A stretch of DNA of 51,359 nucleotides from Saprospiraceae bacterium (GTDB lineage: Bacteria > Bacteroidota > Bacteroidia > Chitinophagales > Saprospiraceae), in NCBI GenBank assembly GCA_027488855.1, contig JAIYAV010000145.1:1-51359 (forward strand), written 5' to 3'. The first letter of the stretch is position 1. Each line of letters begins with the position of its first letter. The position numbers were made by a program, and so were the translations under genes. The notes beneath the pieces are model-generated. The model saw only the letters and a list, made by a program, of their open reading frames with translations, ran no database searches and was not told where the DNA came from. Below, one piece after another: positions 25,501 to 32,388 of the stretch.

Positions 25501-25611
25501 TCGCTGCGGGTTAACTTGTTTGGGGCTTTGATTTTGGAGCCTTATTACGCGATTCCGTTGATTAAAGGGGCGCAAGGAGCTTTTGGGTTGAACTTCATGC
25601 CGGGCTGGTAA
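22501..25611 (+). CDS. Exported gluzincin metalloprotease fused to a TolB-like beta-propeller and an outer-membrane beta-barrel
   Basis: From ATG 22501 (other in-frame ATGs at 22510 and 22540) the protein has 1036 residues. A signal peptide (LWTLAAFLLAFTGTSTLQAQ) leads to a peptidase-MA-like domain with the zinc motif HELVH (His153, Glu154, His157) and the third ligand in WIVEGMAEY (Glu184). Next comes a beta-propeller of PD40/WD40-like TolB repeats (SPSISPDGKYVLFTSERN; NPSWSPDGKTIVVSG; QPTWSEDGQTLYFSTD). The last 350 or so residues look like a BamA/surface-antigen-type barrel (FRVGFRQYLG; PWWVRGFQGN; DLNFFFDSGIIW) and the protein ends in Trp. It should therefore be anchored in the outer membrane with the protease on one side. 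Proteolysis in quality control or surface processing is inference. Confidence 0.85.
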   Translation: MSNMRSFQRKTYRMRHRSKLWTLAAFLLAFTGTSTLQAQEYFGRNKPSYESFNFDVYRTPNFEIYYYLKNAERRKDLADFTELWYRYHQNLLTDTFSTLNPLIFYNDHADFQQTNAISGGVGVGTGGVTEAFKNRVIMPIALTNQATYQVLGHELVHAFQFNRILNGDSTSIQNLGNLPLWIVEGMAEYMSIGSVDPHTALWMRDAVLNDDVPTIDQLDNPKYFPYRYGHAFWSFLTGLKSDRVIEPFFKSVAIFGVDNAITGVLGMNKKDFSKLWQDAITAQFKPLVEGKEKNTYGKPILDNKDGGEMNISPSISPDGKYVLFTSERNLFSTDIFLADATNGQIMKTVASTARGGNVDFFDFLESSGAWSPDSKRVALIGFKRGRNVLLIKSPFTGKTVDEFNLGDLPAFSNPSWSPDGKTIVVSGLKEGHTDLYAFNIRTRTLKQLTDDKYSEIQPTWSEDGQTLYFSTDQKAWENGRTYGRLTFNLASIDLINEAVTHYDDVFPGADNLNPQVDTAGNIVFLSNRDGYRNLYRYDPDSKEVTQLTDLAVGITGISQYSPAISVDRKRDRILYTLYNKRGYSIYRGTSKDFLDKRVDPRDVTYAAAQLPRLNRAIKSTIDQQIGAIDQTIAGETATLQEVPFKSKFKLDFLTGGGGIGVGNNLFGTNAGLAGGVQALFSDILGNNQIVANLALNGQIQDFGGMVTYLNRKGKFQWGGSIMHIPYPYYAYDSTYLENSDIGQVVVDQYSVYRIFQSGVTGFVQYPFSSTLRAEAELDFSRISQSLRQIKEYSQYDPFFFDGRGRPLGQDQEKVGNLPGFTMPGVGAALVGDKSNFGLTAPLQGYRFRVGFRQYLGDIQFLNPTLDFRGYLRKKPFTFAARVMHTGRYGRDSENTDVFPPLFLGSPWWVRGFQGNVAQNLERDGLITFDNLVGTKMGLFNAEVRIPLLGPKQLALIPTSIAPADLNFFFDSGIIWTRFDQFDFEGPNGKNLIRPLSSVGASLRVNLFGALILEPYYAIPLIKGAQGAFGLNFMPGW

Positions 25612-25617
25612 AAATGC

Positions 25618-25729
25618 CTTAGGTGATTCCTTGAGTGTCTTAGGTTTCTTAGGTGGTGAAATATTGCCCTGCTCCGCAGGTTTTTTCTTTCACCACCTAA
25701 GAAACCTTAGAAACCTAGACTCACCTAAG
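25618..25729. repeat. Long inverted repeat at a convergent junction
   Basis: Arms at 25639-25661 and 25688-25710 (23 bp, one mismatch; both contain AAGAAACCT or its complement) enclose a 26-nt loop. An outer pair, CTTAGGTGA at 25618-25626 and TCACCTAAG at 25721-25729, extends it. It fills the gap between the barrel protein and the NIPSNAP gene and probably acts as a bidirectional terminator. Confidence 0.88.
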
Positions 25730-25742
25730 TTTTCGCTCTTTT

Positions 25743-26537
25743 TTAAATCTCCGAATACGCCGCTGGATTCAACAAATAAATATTCGACTTCGAAACGGTG
25801 TGCTGATACTCCGGCAGCGCCGAGATTTTTTTCCAAAAAGGATCCGCACCAAAAGCCTTCCACAGCTCATTGCGCTTATCGATGTTGTCAAAAGAAGTCA
25901 TGTACATCAAGTTGGGCATGCGGCGACCGGCCAGTACCTCGCCATAAAACACCGCATTGAAGCCCAGGCGGGTAAAAATGCCGATTTCCTGGCCTTCGTT
26001 GAACATGTGTACCTTTTTTTGGTACAATTTCTCGGTAGCGCCTTCATAGCTGCGCAATTCGTAGACCCGATCACCCACGTTTCCACCAAGTTTAGGCAAC
26101 TGGTGAAAAGGCATGTCTTTGAAAGCCTGGATCACGATGGATTCCATCCGCACATAAACGGGCTTGTCCCAGGGCGCGTTCAGGTATTCCGCACCAGCAC
26201 TTTGAAAAGCGGCGTCTTTGTCCAGCGCAACCAAAGTGGTGCTAAGCTGATCCAGTTTTTTTAAGGGAATGAAGACAAAAATGCGTTTTCCGAAGGTCGT
26301 ATCCGTTTTCACTGGTTTGTACACTCCTACTTTGGCGATTCCAGCGCGGTGTAGGGCAGGCAGATAGGCTTTTTCCAGAAACTGATCCACTTTTGCTTCT
26401 TGCTCAGGCCCGTTGATGGTGTAAATTTTGATTTCGTAATACTCGCGTTTGAGGGCGGCATCGCTGACTGAATTGCTAAAAAAAAGCACAATAAAAGTTG
26501 CGCTCAACACTTGCAGAATTGGTTTGATGAAGTTCAT
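25743..26537 (-). CDS. Exported NIPSNAP-family protein
   Basis: The 264-residue protein has a signal peptide (FIKPILQVLSATFIVLFFSNSVSDA) and two NIPSNAP ferredoxin-like repeats: REYYEIKIYTINGPEQEAKVDQFLEKAYLPALHRAGIAKVGVYKP and VYELRSYEGATEKLYQKKVHMFNEGQEIGIFTRLGFNAVFYGEVL. YLPALHRAGI and MYMTSFDNIDKRNELWKAF are standard family motifs. The function of exported NIPSNAP proteins in Bacteroidota is unknown. They are often found near carbohydrate-related genes. It is divergent from the subtilase gene. Confidence 0.9.
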   Translation of the reverse strand: MNFIKPILQVLSATFIVLFFSNSVSDAALKREYYEIKIYTINGPEQEAKVDQFLEKAYLPALHRAGIAKVGVYKPVKTDTTFGKRIFVFIPLKKLDQLSTTLVALDKDAAFQSAGAEYLNAPWDKPVYVRMESIVIQAFKDMPFHQLPKLGGNVGDRVYELRSYEGATEKLYQKKVHMFNEGQEIGIFTRLGFNAVFYGEVLAGRRMPNLMYMTSFDNIDKRNELWKAFGADPFWKKISALPEYQHTVSKSNIYLLNPAAYSEI

Positions 26538-26585
26538 TGCTGTTTGATGTTTGTTTAAGCGTTTGTATAAGGTGGTGTGAAGCGC

Positions 26586-26593
26586 TAAAGGTA
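26586..26593 (-). promoter_or_regulatory. Candidate -7 promoter box for the NIPSNAP gene
   Basis: The minus strand reads TACCTTTA, identical to the -7 box proposed for the paa operon, 48 nt before the ATG. A TTG lies 24 bp further upstream, slightly more than the usual spacing. Confidence 0.35.
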
Positions 26594-26660
26594 ATTATTT
26601 TCTAAGTGTACTTTCCCCAACACAAGTTGCGAATTTTCCGTTCTTCTAGCTGCTGGTTTA

Positions 26661-26668
26661 TATTTTTG
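26661..26668 (+). promoter_or_regulatory. Candidate -7 promoter box for the subtilase gene
   Basis: TATTTTTG matches TAnnTTTG exactly, 17 nt before the ATG at 26686. No good -33 box is visible. Confidence 0.45.
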
Positions 26669-26685
26669 TAAAAAATTCTCAACCC

Positions 26686-29379
26686 ATGAGACAAACCTTC
26701 TCCATATTGTGTTTTGCCTTGAGTTATTTGTGGTTTATCACCCCAGGTTTTGCACAAAATCAGAATGGCCATGTGCCAGGCGAAATCCTGGTTCAAATCC
26801 GTGCTACTGTACGGGCCAGTGCCTGGGCGAATCAGGAAGCGGGTTTGCGCGCGGCTGGCTCTGGCTTTGTATTAGACGAAGCTCCCCTGTCCGAGCCTAT
26901 GAACATTTGGAAGTTGCGTTTTGACCCCAATACCCAGGATGAAAATGAACTGCTGGCTCGGCTGCGTCGTGATCCGGCTATCCTCGCCGCCCAATTCAAT
27001 CATTACATCGAACTGCGTTCAGCAACGCCCAACGATCCAGAGTTTGCCAAACAATGGTACTTGTCTAACACTGGCCAAGATGGAGGTTTTTTGGGCCTTG
27101 ATCTGGGAATGCCCCAAGCCTGGGACATTACCAAAGGTGGACTCACTCCGGGAGGCGATACCATCGTGGTATGCGTCATTGATGATGGGATTGATACGAC
27201 CCACCGCGATTTGAAAGCCAATTTGTGGGTCAACCGCGCCGAAATCCCCAACAACAACCTCGATGACGATGAAAATGGTTACATCGACGATTACCGTGGC
27301 TGGAGCGTGCGCCGTAAGAATGACGACATCAGCGAAGATGCTTCGCATGGTACCGAAGTTGCAGGGTTTATTGGCGCAGTGGGAAACAACAATTATGGCG
27401 TTACCGGGGTAAATTGGAAAGTGAAAATCATGGGTATTTTTGGCGGGTACAATTCCAGCACGGAGGACATCATTATCCAGGCGTACAATTATCCTTTCAT
27501 TCAACGAAGGCTTTACAATCAAAGTGGAGGTAAAAAAGGAGCTTTTGTGGTTGCCACCAACGCCTCTTGGGGTGTTCCACGCGCCAAACCTGAAGACTAT
27601 CCCATTTGGTGTAGTTTTTTCGATAGTTTGGGTCATCAGGGCATCATGAATGTTTGTGCAACAGAAAATGACCCTGTGGATGTAGATGCCATTGGCGATA
27701 TGCCTGGAAGTTGTGGTAGCCCCTACATCATTAGTGTTACCAGCATGAGCCGTACGGGCACTATGACACATGGCTTTGGAAAAACCACGGTTGATTTGGC
27801 TGCTTTTGGCGAACAAGCCATTACTACCGCCAAAAACAATGGTTTCGCAACTGCTTCGGGCACTTCATTTGCAGCCCCACAGGTGGCAGGAGCGGTAGGT
27901 TTGTTGTATGCTGCGCCCTGTCCTACTTTAGCCTCTTTGGCGAGGCGCGACCCCAAAGCTGCGGCTTTGTGGATCAGGCGTTTGATCCTGGAAAACGTCA
28001 AGCCCCATTTTAATTTAAAAAACACAACGAGTTCAGGCGGCCATCTCCAGGTGTACAACAGTTTATTGGCTTTGGCGAAAGAATGTGGTTCTTGCCCTTC
28101 TTTGGTTAGTGTGGCCGTGAGCAACATTACGATCAATAGTGCCCGGTTAGGCTGGACGAGCAATGACAGCATTCAAAGGGTCGATCTGCGTTTCCGAATT
28201 AAGGGAAGTGCGACCTGGACGACGATCGAGCGGGCGCTTCCCCCCTATAATTTTACCGATTTAAAAACTTGTACGGAATACGAGTACCAGCTCAAAACCT
28301 ATTGCCGCAATACCAGCGTAGATTTTGATCAACTCTTTAGCTTCCGCACCGACGGCTGTTGTGAGCCACCCTCTCAAGTGACGATTCCCACGGGCATCAT
28401 TTCCAGTGTGATTATCCGTTGGCAGCCAGTAACGGCGGCTAGTTCCTATACATTCCGCTATCGACAGGTGGGTGCTGCGACTTGGTCTTCACTGAGTCCA
28501 CCTTTCACCTCCGCCAATTTGCGGAACTTGACAGCTTGTACCGAGTATGAGTTCCAAATTCGTTCGGAATGCCTGGGTGGTACTTCCTCCGTGTTTAGCA
28601 AAAGTTTCACCTTCAAAACCCGCAACTGTGGCGCTTGCCTGGATAAGGATTATTGTACCGAAACCATCCTGATTGACCAAGCCGATCAGGAATGGATTAC
28701 GGGGGTTCAGGTAGGCAACTTCAAAAACTCGAGTACCCGTAACGGTTATGGGGATTTCACGGGATTAAAAGGGCTGGATTTGCGTTCGGGACAAAGCTAC
28801 AATTTCAAATTGACCATGGGCTACAAGGGGACATTGTTCAACGAGTTTGTGGTAGCCTGGATTGACCTCAATCAGGATGGGCAATTTGGGAACAATGAGG
28901 CCCTTTACAATTCGGGTGCCAAAAAAGATACCGTTTTCAGTGGTGTCATCAATATTCCTGCGAATACGCCTTCTGGCCCCACCCGAATGCGCGTAGCCTT
29001 GCGGTACAACACTGAACCCAGCACCTGTTTTTCAGGGAGTAGCAATTATTATGGCGAAATTGAAGATTATTGCGTCAATATTGACCTCATTTCTACTTCG
29101 GTCAACACCGTAAATCCGGCAAATCAACTGCATATTTTCCCCAATCCATTTAGCGATGAATTTGTGGTGAGTCTCAAGTTGCCAACCAGCGCACCCAAAG
29201 CTCAGTTGGAAGTATGGAACGCCCAGGGTCAAATGGTTCATACCCGTACTTTAGCCATACCTGGCAATACGCTGCTGCAAGAAACCATAACCGCTGATGG
29301 TTGGCCGAAAGGGCTCTACCTGGTTCGTTTGCGCAATGGCAATGAAGAAGCTTGGGGGAAAGTGTTGAAGGTGGAATAG
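26686..29379 (+). CDS. Secreted subtilisin-like (S8) protease with fibronectin III, GEVED and T9SS sorting domains
   Basis: This 897-residue protein has a signal peptide (ILCFALSYLWFITPGFAQ), a propeptide to about residue 120 and an S8 catalytic domain with Asp166 (VIDDGID), His221 (SHGTEVAG), oxyanion Asn292 and Ser394 (GTSFAAPQVAGA). Two fibronectin-III-like modules follow (about 470-650; CTEYEYQLKTYC and CTEYEFQIRSEC), then a GEVED-type domain (WIDLNQDGQFGNNEALY; YGEIEDYCV) and a T9SS type A sorting domain (LHIFPNPFSDEF, ending GLYLVRLRNGNEEAWGKVLKV). It should therefore be exported by Sec, crossed through the outer membrane by the type IX system and attached to the surface or released. 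A role in breaking down external protein is the simplest inference. Confidence 0.95.
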   Translation: MRQTFSILCFALSYLWFITPGFAQNQNGHVPGEILVQIRATVRASAWANQEAGLRAAGSGFVLDEAPLSEPMNIWKLRFDPNTQDENELLARLRRDPAILAAQFNHYIELRSATPNDPEFAKQWYLSNTGQDGGFLGLDLGMPQAWDITKGGLTPGGDTIVVCVIDDGIDTTHRDLKANLWVNRAEIPNNNLDDDENGYIDDYRGWSVRRKNDDISEDASHGTEVAGFIGAVGNNNYGVTGVNWKVKIMGIFGGYNSSTEDIIIQAYNYPFIQRRLYNQSGGKKGAFVVATNASWGVPRAKPEDYPIWCSFFDSLGHQGIMNVCATENDPVDVDAIGDMPGSCGSPYIISVTSMSRTGTMTHGFGKTTVDLAAFGEQAITTAKNNGFATASGTSFAAPQVAGAVGLLYAAPCPTLASLARRDPKAAALWIRRLILENVKPHFNLKNTTSSGGHLQVYNSLLALAKECGSCPSLVSVAVSNITINSARLGWTSNDSIQRVDLRFRIKGSATWTTIERALPPYNFTDLKTCTEYEYQLKTYCRNTSVDFDQLFSFRTDGCCEPPSQVTIPTGIISSVIIRWQPVTAASSYTFRYRQVGAATWSSLSPPFTSANLRNLTACTEYEFQIRSECLGGTSSVFSKSFTFKTRNCGACLDKDYCTETILIDQADQEWITGVQVGNFKNSSTRNGYGDFTGLKGLDLRSGQSYNFKLTMGYKGTLFNEFVVAWIDLNQDGQFGNNEALYNSGAKKDTVFSGVINIPANTPSGPTRMRVALRYNTEPSTCFSGSSNYYGEIEDYCVNIDLISTSVNTVNPANQLHIFPNPFSDEFVVSLKLPTSAPKAQLEVWNAQGQMVHTRTLAIPGNTLLQETITADGWPKGLYLVRLRNGNEEAWGKVLKVE

Positions 29380-29390
29380 TGGAGTTGAGG

Positions 29391-29515
29391 GAGGTTGAGA
29401 AGTTGAGAAGTTGAGGTGTTTAGGGGTTTAGGCTACCGCGAGCGACTTAGACAAGGACTTTGTCAAAATCGCTCGCGGTAGCCTAAACTCCTAAACACCT
29501 CAACTTCTCAACCTC
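29391..29515. repeat. Near-perfect 47-bp inverted repeat at a convergent junction
   Basis: The right arm (29469-29515) and the left arm (29391-29445) match over 47 bp with one mismatch, apart from an 8-bp duplicated unit (AGAAGTTG) in the left arm. The arms end inside with CTACCGCGAGCGA, and the loop holds a further small stem, GACAA..TTGTC. The element sits between the subtilase and serA stop codons, ending next to the serA TAA, and should terminate both transcripts. Confidence 0.92.
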
Positions 29516-29516
29516 T

Positions 29517-30482
29517 TTATTTATCGTCGCCGAAGAAAGCCAAAATCCGATCGGCCAATTCCAGACCAATGTTGGCCTGAGCTTCCAGCGTAGAAGCACC
29601 GATGTGTGGAGTGAGCGAAATATTGGGATGCGTCAGGATTTCCGGACGTGGCGTGGGTTCGAAATCAAATACGTCCAAACCTGCACCAGCTACTTTGCCG
29701 CTAGCCAATGCTTCCAGTAGTGCTTCCTCGTCAACAGTTCCACCACGAGAGGTATTGATCAAACAAACCCCTTTTTTCATTTTGTCAAACTGCGCCTTGC
29801 CGATGATGGGAGTGCCACCACTGAAAGGAACGTGTAGGGTGATGAAGTGAGACTTCGCCAGGAGTTCTTCCATTTCCACGGTAGGCACGGTTACGGCCAT
29901 CGTGATGTACTCGCTATTGTAAGGTTTGATGTCGATGCGGGCTTCGTCGATCATGAGATCGGCGGCCAGTACATTCATTCCCAGACCAATCCCAATGCGC
30001 GCTACTTCCTGTCCAATCCGGCCAAAGCCGATGATGCCCAGGGTACGGCCGCGCAACTGAATGCCGTCGGAGAATTTTTTCTTGAGTTTGTCATACTCAG
30101 TGCCACCCGTTACTGGCATGGCCCGGTTGGAGCCGTGCAGAAAACGCGCTAGACTGAACATGTGTGCAAACGCCAATTCAGCAACCGCTTGTGAGGAGGC
30201 TGCTGGTGTATTGAACACGGTAATGCCCTTGGAACGAGCATAATCTGTATCAATGTTGTCCAAGCCAACACCACCACGAGCAACGATTTTGAGGTTGGTC
30301 CCCGCATCGATTACTTCCTTGGTGACTTTGGTTGCACTGCGTACGATCAGTACATCGTACTGGCCGATAACGCCAGGTAGGTCTGCCTGTGGAATCCGGG
30401 TAGTGTCTACTTCATAACCCGCTTCTTCAAGTAGTGTTTGACCGTCTGGGCTGATGCCATCATTGGCAAGGATCTTGATCAT
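29517..30482 (-). CDS. serA: D-3-phosphoglycerate dehydrogenase, short form without ACT domain
   Basis: This NAD-dependent enzyme opens serine biosynthesis by oxidising 3-phosphoglycerate. From ATG 30482 it has 321 residues (MIKILANDGISPDGQTLLEEAGYEV). The catalytic-site motifs are ARGGVGLDNIDTDYA, the Rossmann motif GFGRIGQEVARIGIGLGM, INTSRGGTVDEEAL and the catalytic His in LTPHIGAST. No ACT regulatory domain is present, so serine feedback would have to act otherwise or not at all. A longer frame begins at 30533 but its extra residues are not conserved. A separate 2-hydroxyacid dehydrogenase is at 35.0 kb. Confidence 0.88.
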   Translation of the reverse strand: MIKILANDGISPDGQTLLEEAGYEVDTTRIPQADLPGVIGQYDVLIVRSATKVTKEVIDAGTNLKIVARGGVGLDNIDTDYARSKGITVFNTPAASSQAVAELAFAHMFSLARFLHGSNRAMPVTGGTEYDKLKKKFSDGIQLRGRTLGIIGFGRIGQEVARIGIGLGMNVLAADLMIDEARIDIKPYNSEYITMAVTVPTVEMEELLAKSHFITLHVPFSGGTPIIGKAQFDKMKKGVCLINTSRGGTVDEEALLEALASGKVAGAGLDVFDFEPTPRPEILTHPNISLTPHIGASTLEAQANIGLELADRILAFFGDDK

Positions 30483-30677
30483 TCTGATAGGATTTTTCAA
30501 AAAATTTGACCCTAATTTTGAAATTCTCCGCAAAGAAAAGGATTTTTTTTGAAAGCGTGGTGATTAAGAAGCGAAAGTTGGTGAGTCAATAAATTGGGGC
30601 TGTTAAGTTTACTTTCGGTTAAAAGCCTAAATTAAATCAAATTTTGACCGTGTAAATTTTATGACCAGTAGTCCATT

Positions 30678-31118
30678 TTATTTCATTTTGATTTTTGAGA
30701 TGGTCTTGCCAATTGATTTTGTGGGCTTATCCATGTCTTGTATGGCAAAGTCTATGGCCGCTTTGATCAGTTCCGTTACTTGTGGATTGCGATAGTCACT
30801 CGTTTTTTTTACATCAATGTGCCTGATTAAATTTCCTGTTCAAGTGAGCAAGCCGTGGGGGTCTTTTAACAATGTGCCTTTGTTGAAGCCCAAGTTCAAG
30901 TGCTTGGTGTAAATGGGGATCATACAAAATGCGTCGGATAGTTTGTCGGAGATGGAAAATACGGCTGTTAGCGCATGAGTGTGGTAGATCAGCTCGTTGC
31001 TCTCTGGGTGCAATTCTAAAAGGTAGGCCCTTAAATCGTTGAAAAGTGTGATCAGGCTTTGGTCTTTAAAATCGAGTAGAGATTGAAAGTCTGGATGGAT
31101 GGGTCTTGGGTGGGTCAT
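30678..31118 (-). pseudogene. DUF1801 (YdhG-like) gene interrupted by one in-frame TGA
   Basis: The open part (31118 to 30840) encodes 92 residues of a DUF1801 protein: MTHPRPIHPDFQSLLDFKDQSLITL, ESNELIYHTHALTAVFSISDKLSDAF and HLNLGFNKGTLLKDPHGLLT. After the TGA (30842-30840) the same frame continues with conserved family sequence, TGNLIRHIDVKKTSDYRNPQ, VTELIKAAIDFAIQDMDKP and TKSIGKTISKIKMK, ending in TAA at 30678. Family members read glycine at the interrupted position (GLL.GTG.L), so a single GGA to TGA change explains the stop. There is no frameshift. It could be a recent pseudogene, a sequencing error or a tolerated truncation. Confidence 0.85.
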
Positions 31119-31162
31119 TGTGGACTAAGGTTCTTTCGTTGCGTTTAACTAAATGAAGATGC

Positions 31163-32263
31163 TCAATTCTCCAAATCCCCTTCTTCCATCCCAGCGATCA
31201 GATTTTCCACATATTCTAGATCTTTGCCAAGAATCAAGGCTATTTCAGCGGGTTGCTTCTGGTCAATTTGATAGAGATATAAAATAGCTTTATCTATACG
31301 CTGACGTTCTTCCTCTGCGCGTTGATGTTCTTCTTCAGCCCGTTGGCGTTCTTCCTCTGCACGTTGATGTTCCTCCTCTGCACGTTGATGTTCCTCCTCT
31401 GCACGTTGATGTTCTTTCGCCAAAATGACTTCATAGATTCCTCGCTCTCTTTCGGTTGCAATTTCCATACCTTCAGCTAGGATCATATCATAAGTACTCA
31501 TAGCATATTGATTTAATTCGTGCGGTAGAGCCTGATTGAATTTTTGGATTGTTTCTTTGGCAAGTTCGGAGTTTTTGTAAAAATATGCAAGCATGATTAC
31601 GATGAAGTCTTGTACGCTACGCGGTTCCTCTAAATTGATAAAAATGAGCTGAGGGTGCTGCAAAATGTACATTGGCTTCCAAATGTGCTTCATCATCAAA
31701 AAAGTGTTGATCAATAGTCCCTTCCCCAACTCCAGTATTTGCTCGTTGCTCATGGCTGTAACATGGGTGAAAACGTAATCGAATTGAGGCAGATAGGCCA
31801 ATAAACTTTGTGGTAATTCTTGGCCAAAATAGCTGCTCATGCTGCGTTTTTTCCAGTTTTCTTTGCCTTGATACACCAGGATGGGAACTATTGGGTTCAG
31901 GATAGCTCGTTTTTTTTGTTTTTCAGATTTGATTTGCATGAGTTGCTCCGACCAAGCATCTAGCATGTAACGCAGCAATTGCAAGTGTGGTCGGCTCTCT
32001 ACTTTGCTTTTGTGTTCAAATATAAAGGTGATTTGTACAGCATACCATCCATTTTTGAGCGGACACAAATACACTACATCCGAGAAAGTTTCTTGCAGCT
32101 CTGGAGAAACGTATGAGCCATTGACCCGCTCCAACTTGGTTAGGTCTAACTCTTGCAACAATGTTGGAGGCAACATATTCTGGAGATAATCAACTGCAAT
32201 ATCCTTGCGACCAAAAGTTGCTTTAAAAAACTCATCGTGAGGCTTAGAGGGTTTGTTTGCCAT
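31163..32263 (-). CDS. Rpn-family recombination-promoting nuclease (transposase_31 type) with heptad-repeat tail
   Basis: The 366-residue protein starts MANKPSKPHDEFFKATFGRKDIAVDYL, the standard opening of the PF04754-type Rpn proteins. The PD-(D/E)XK site is visible as Asp62 (FSDVVYL) and Glu83-His-Lys85 (FIFEHKSKVES). The middle (RPHLQLLRYMLDAWSEQL; PIVPILVYQGKENWK) is also typical. Residues about 284-321 are a tandem heptad, RAEEEHQ, repeated over five times, which should form a coiled coil. The final helices (ILYLYQIDQKQPAEIALILGKDLEYVENLI) are a conserved tail. It differs in subfamily from the gene at 1985. A full promoter is present upstream. No flanking inverted repeats mark a mobile unit. 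Confidence 0.88.
   Translation of the reverse strand: MANKPSKPHDEFFKATFGRKDIAVDYLQNMLPPTLLQELDLTKLERVNGSYVSPELQETFSDVVYLCPLKNGWYAVQITFIFEHKSKVESRPHLQLLRYMLDAWSEQLMQIKSEKQKKRAILNPIVPILVYQGKENWKKRSMSSYFGQELPQSLLAYLPQFDYVFTHVTAMSNEQILELGKGLLINTFLMMKHIWKPMYILQHPQLIFINLEEPRSVQDFIVIMLAYFYKNSELAKETIQKFNQALPHELNQYAMSTYDMILAEGMEIATERERGIYEVILAKEHQRAEEEHQRAEEEHQRAEEERQRAEEEHQRAEEERQRIDKAILYLYQIDQKQPAEIALILGKDLEYVENLIAGMEEGDLEN
31300..31414. repeat. 21-bp tandem repeat encoding RAEEEHQ heptads
   Basis: About 5.5 copies of a 21-bp unit (plus strand GTTGATGTTCCTCCTCTGCAC-like) lie inside the Rpn gene. Two neighbouring copies are identical, and others differ by a few bases (H or R at one position), suggesting recent copy-number change. 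The length in multiples of 21 keeps the frame. Confidence 0.88.
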
Positions 32264-32289
32264 TGACTTATTTTTGATCGATTAGGTGT

Positions 32290-32321
32290 CAAAAATAAGT
32301 TTTAATTAAATAAAAAACAAA
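32290..32321 (-). promoter_or_regulatory. Promoter of the second Rpn gene (TTTG, 20 bp, TATTTTTG)
   Basis: On the minus strand TTTG (32321-32318) and TATTTTTG (32297-32290) are separated by exactly 20 bp, a full match to the Bacteroidota promoter consensus. The ATG at 32263 follows 26 nt later. Confidence 0.65.
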
Positions 32322-32388
32322 CTTTTGTTTTCATGTAGCCACATATTTATCCTTCCCCATGCCATACAGATTTTTTTCACCAAGCATG

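Noticed and set aside
29517..30482. serA as part of the catabolic cluster at 32-43 kb
   Set aside because: It is separated by the broken DUF1801 gene and the Rpn gene, which has its own promoter, and its motifs fit serine biosynthesis.
30840..30842. Selenocysteine or programmed readthrough at the DUF1801 TGA
   Set aside because: The family has glycine, not cysteine, at this position, and no SECIS-like stem was apparent after the codon. A point mutation is simpler.
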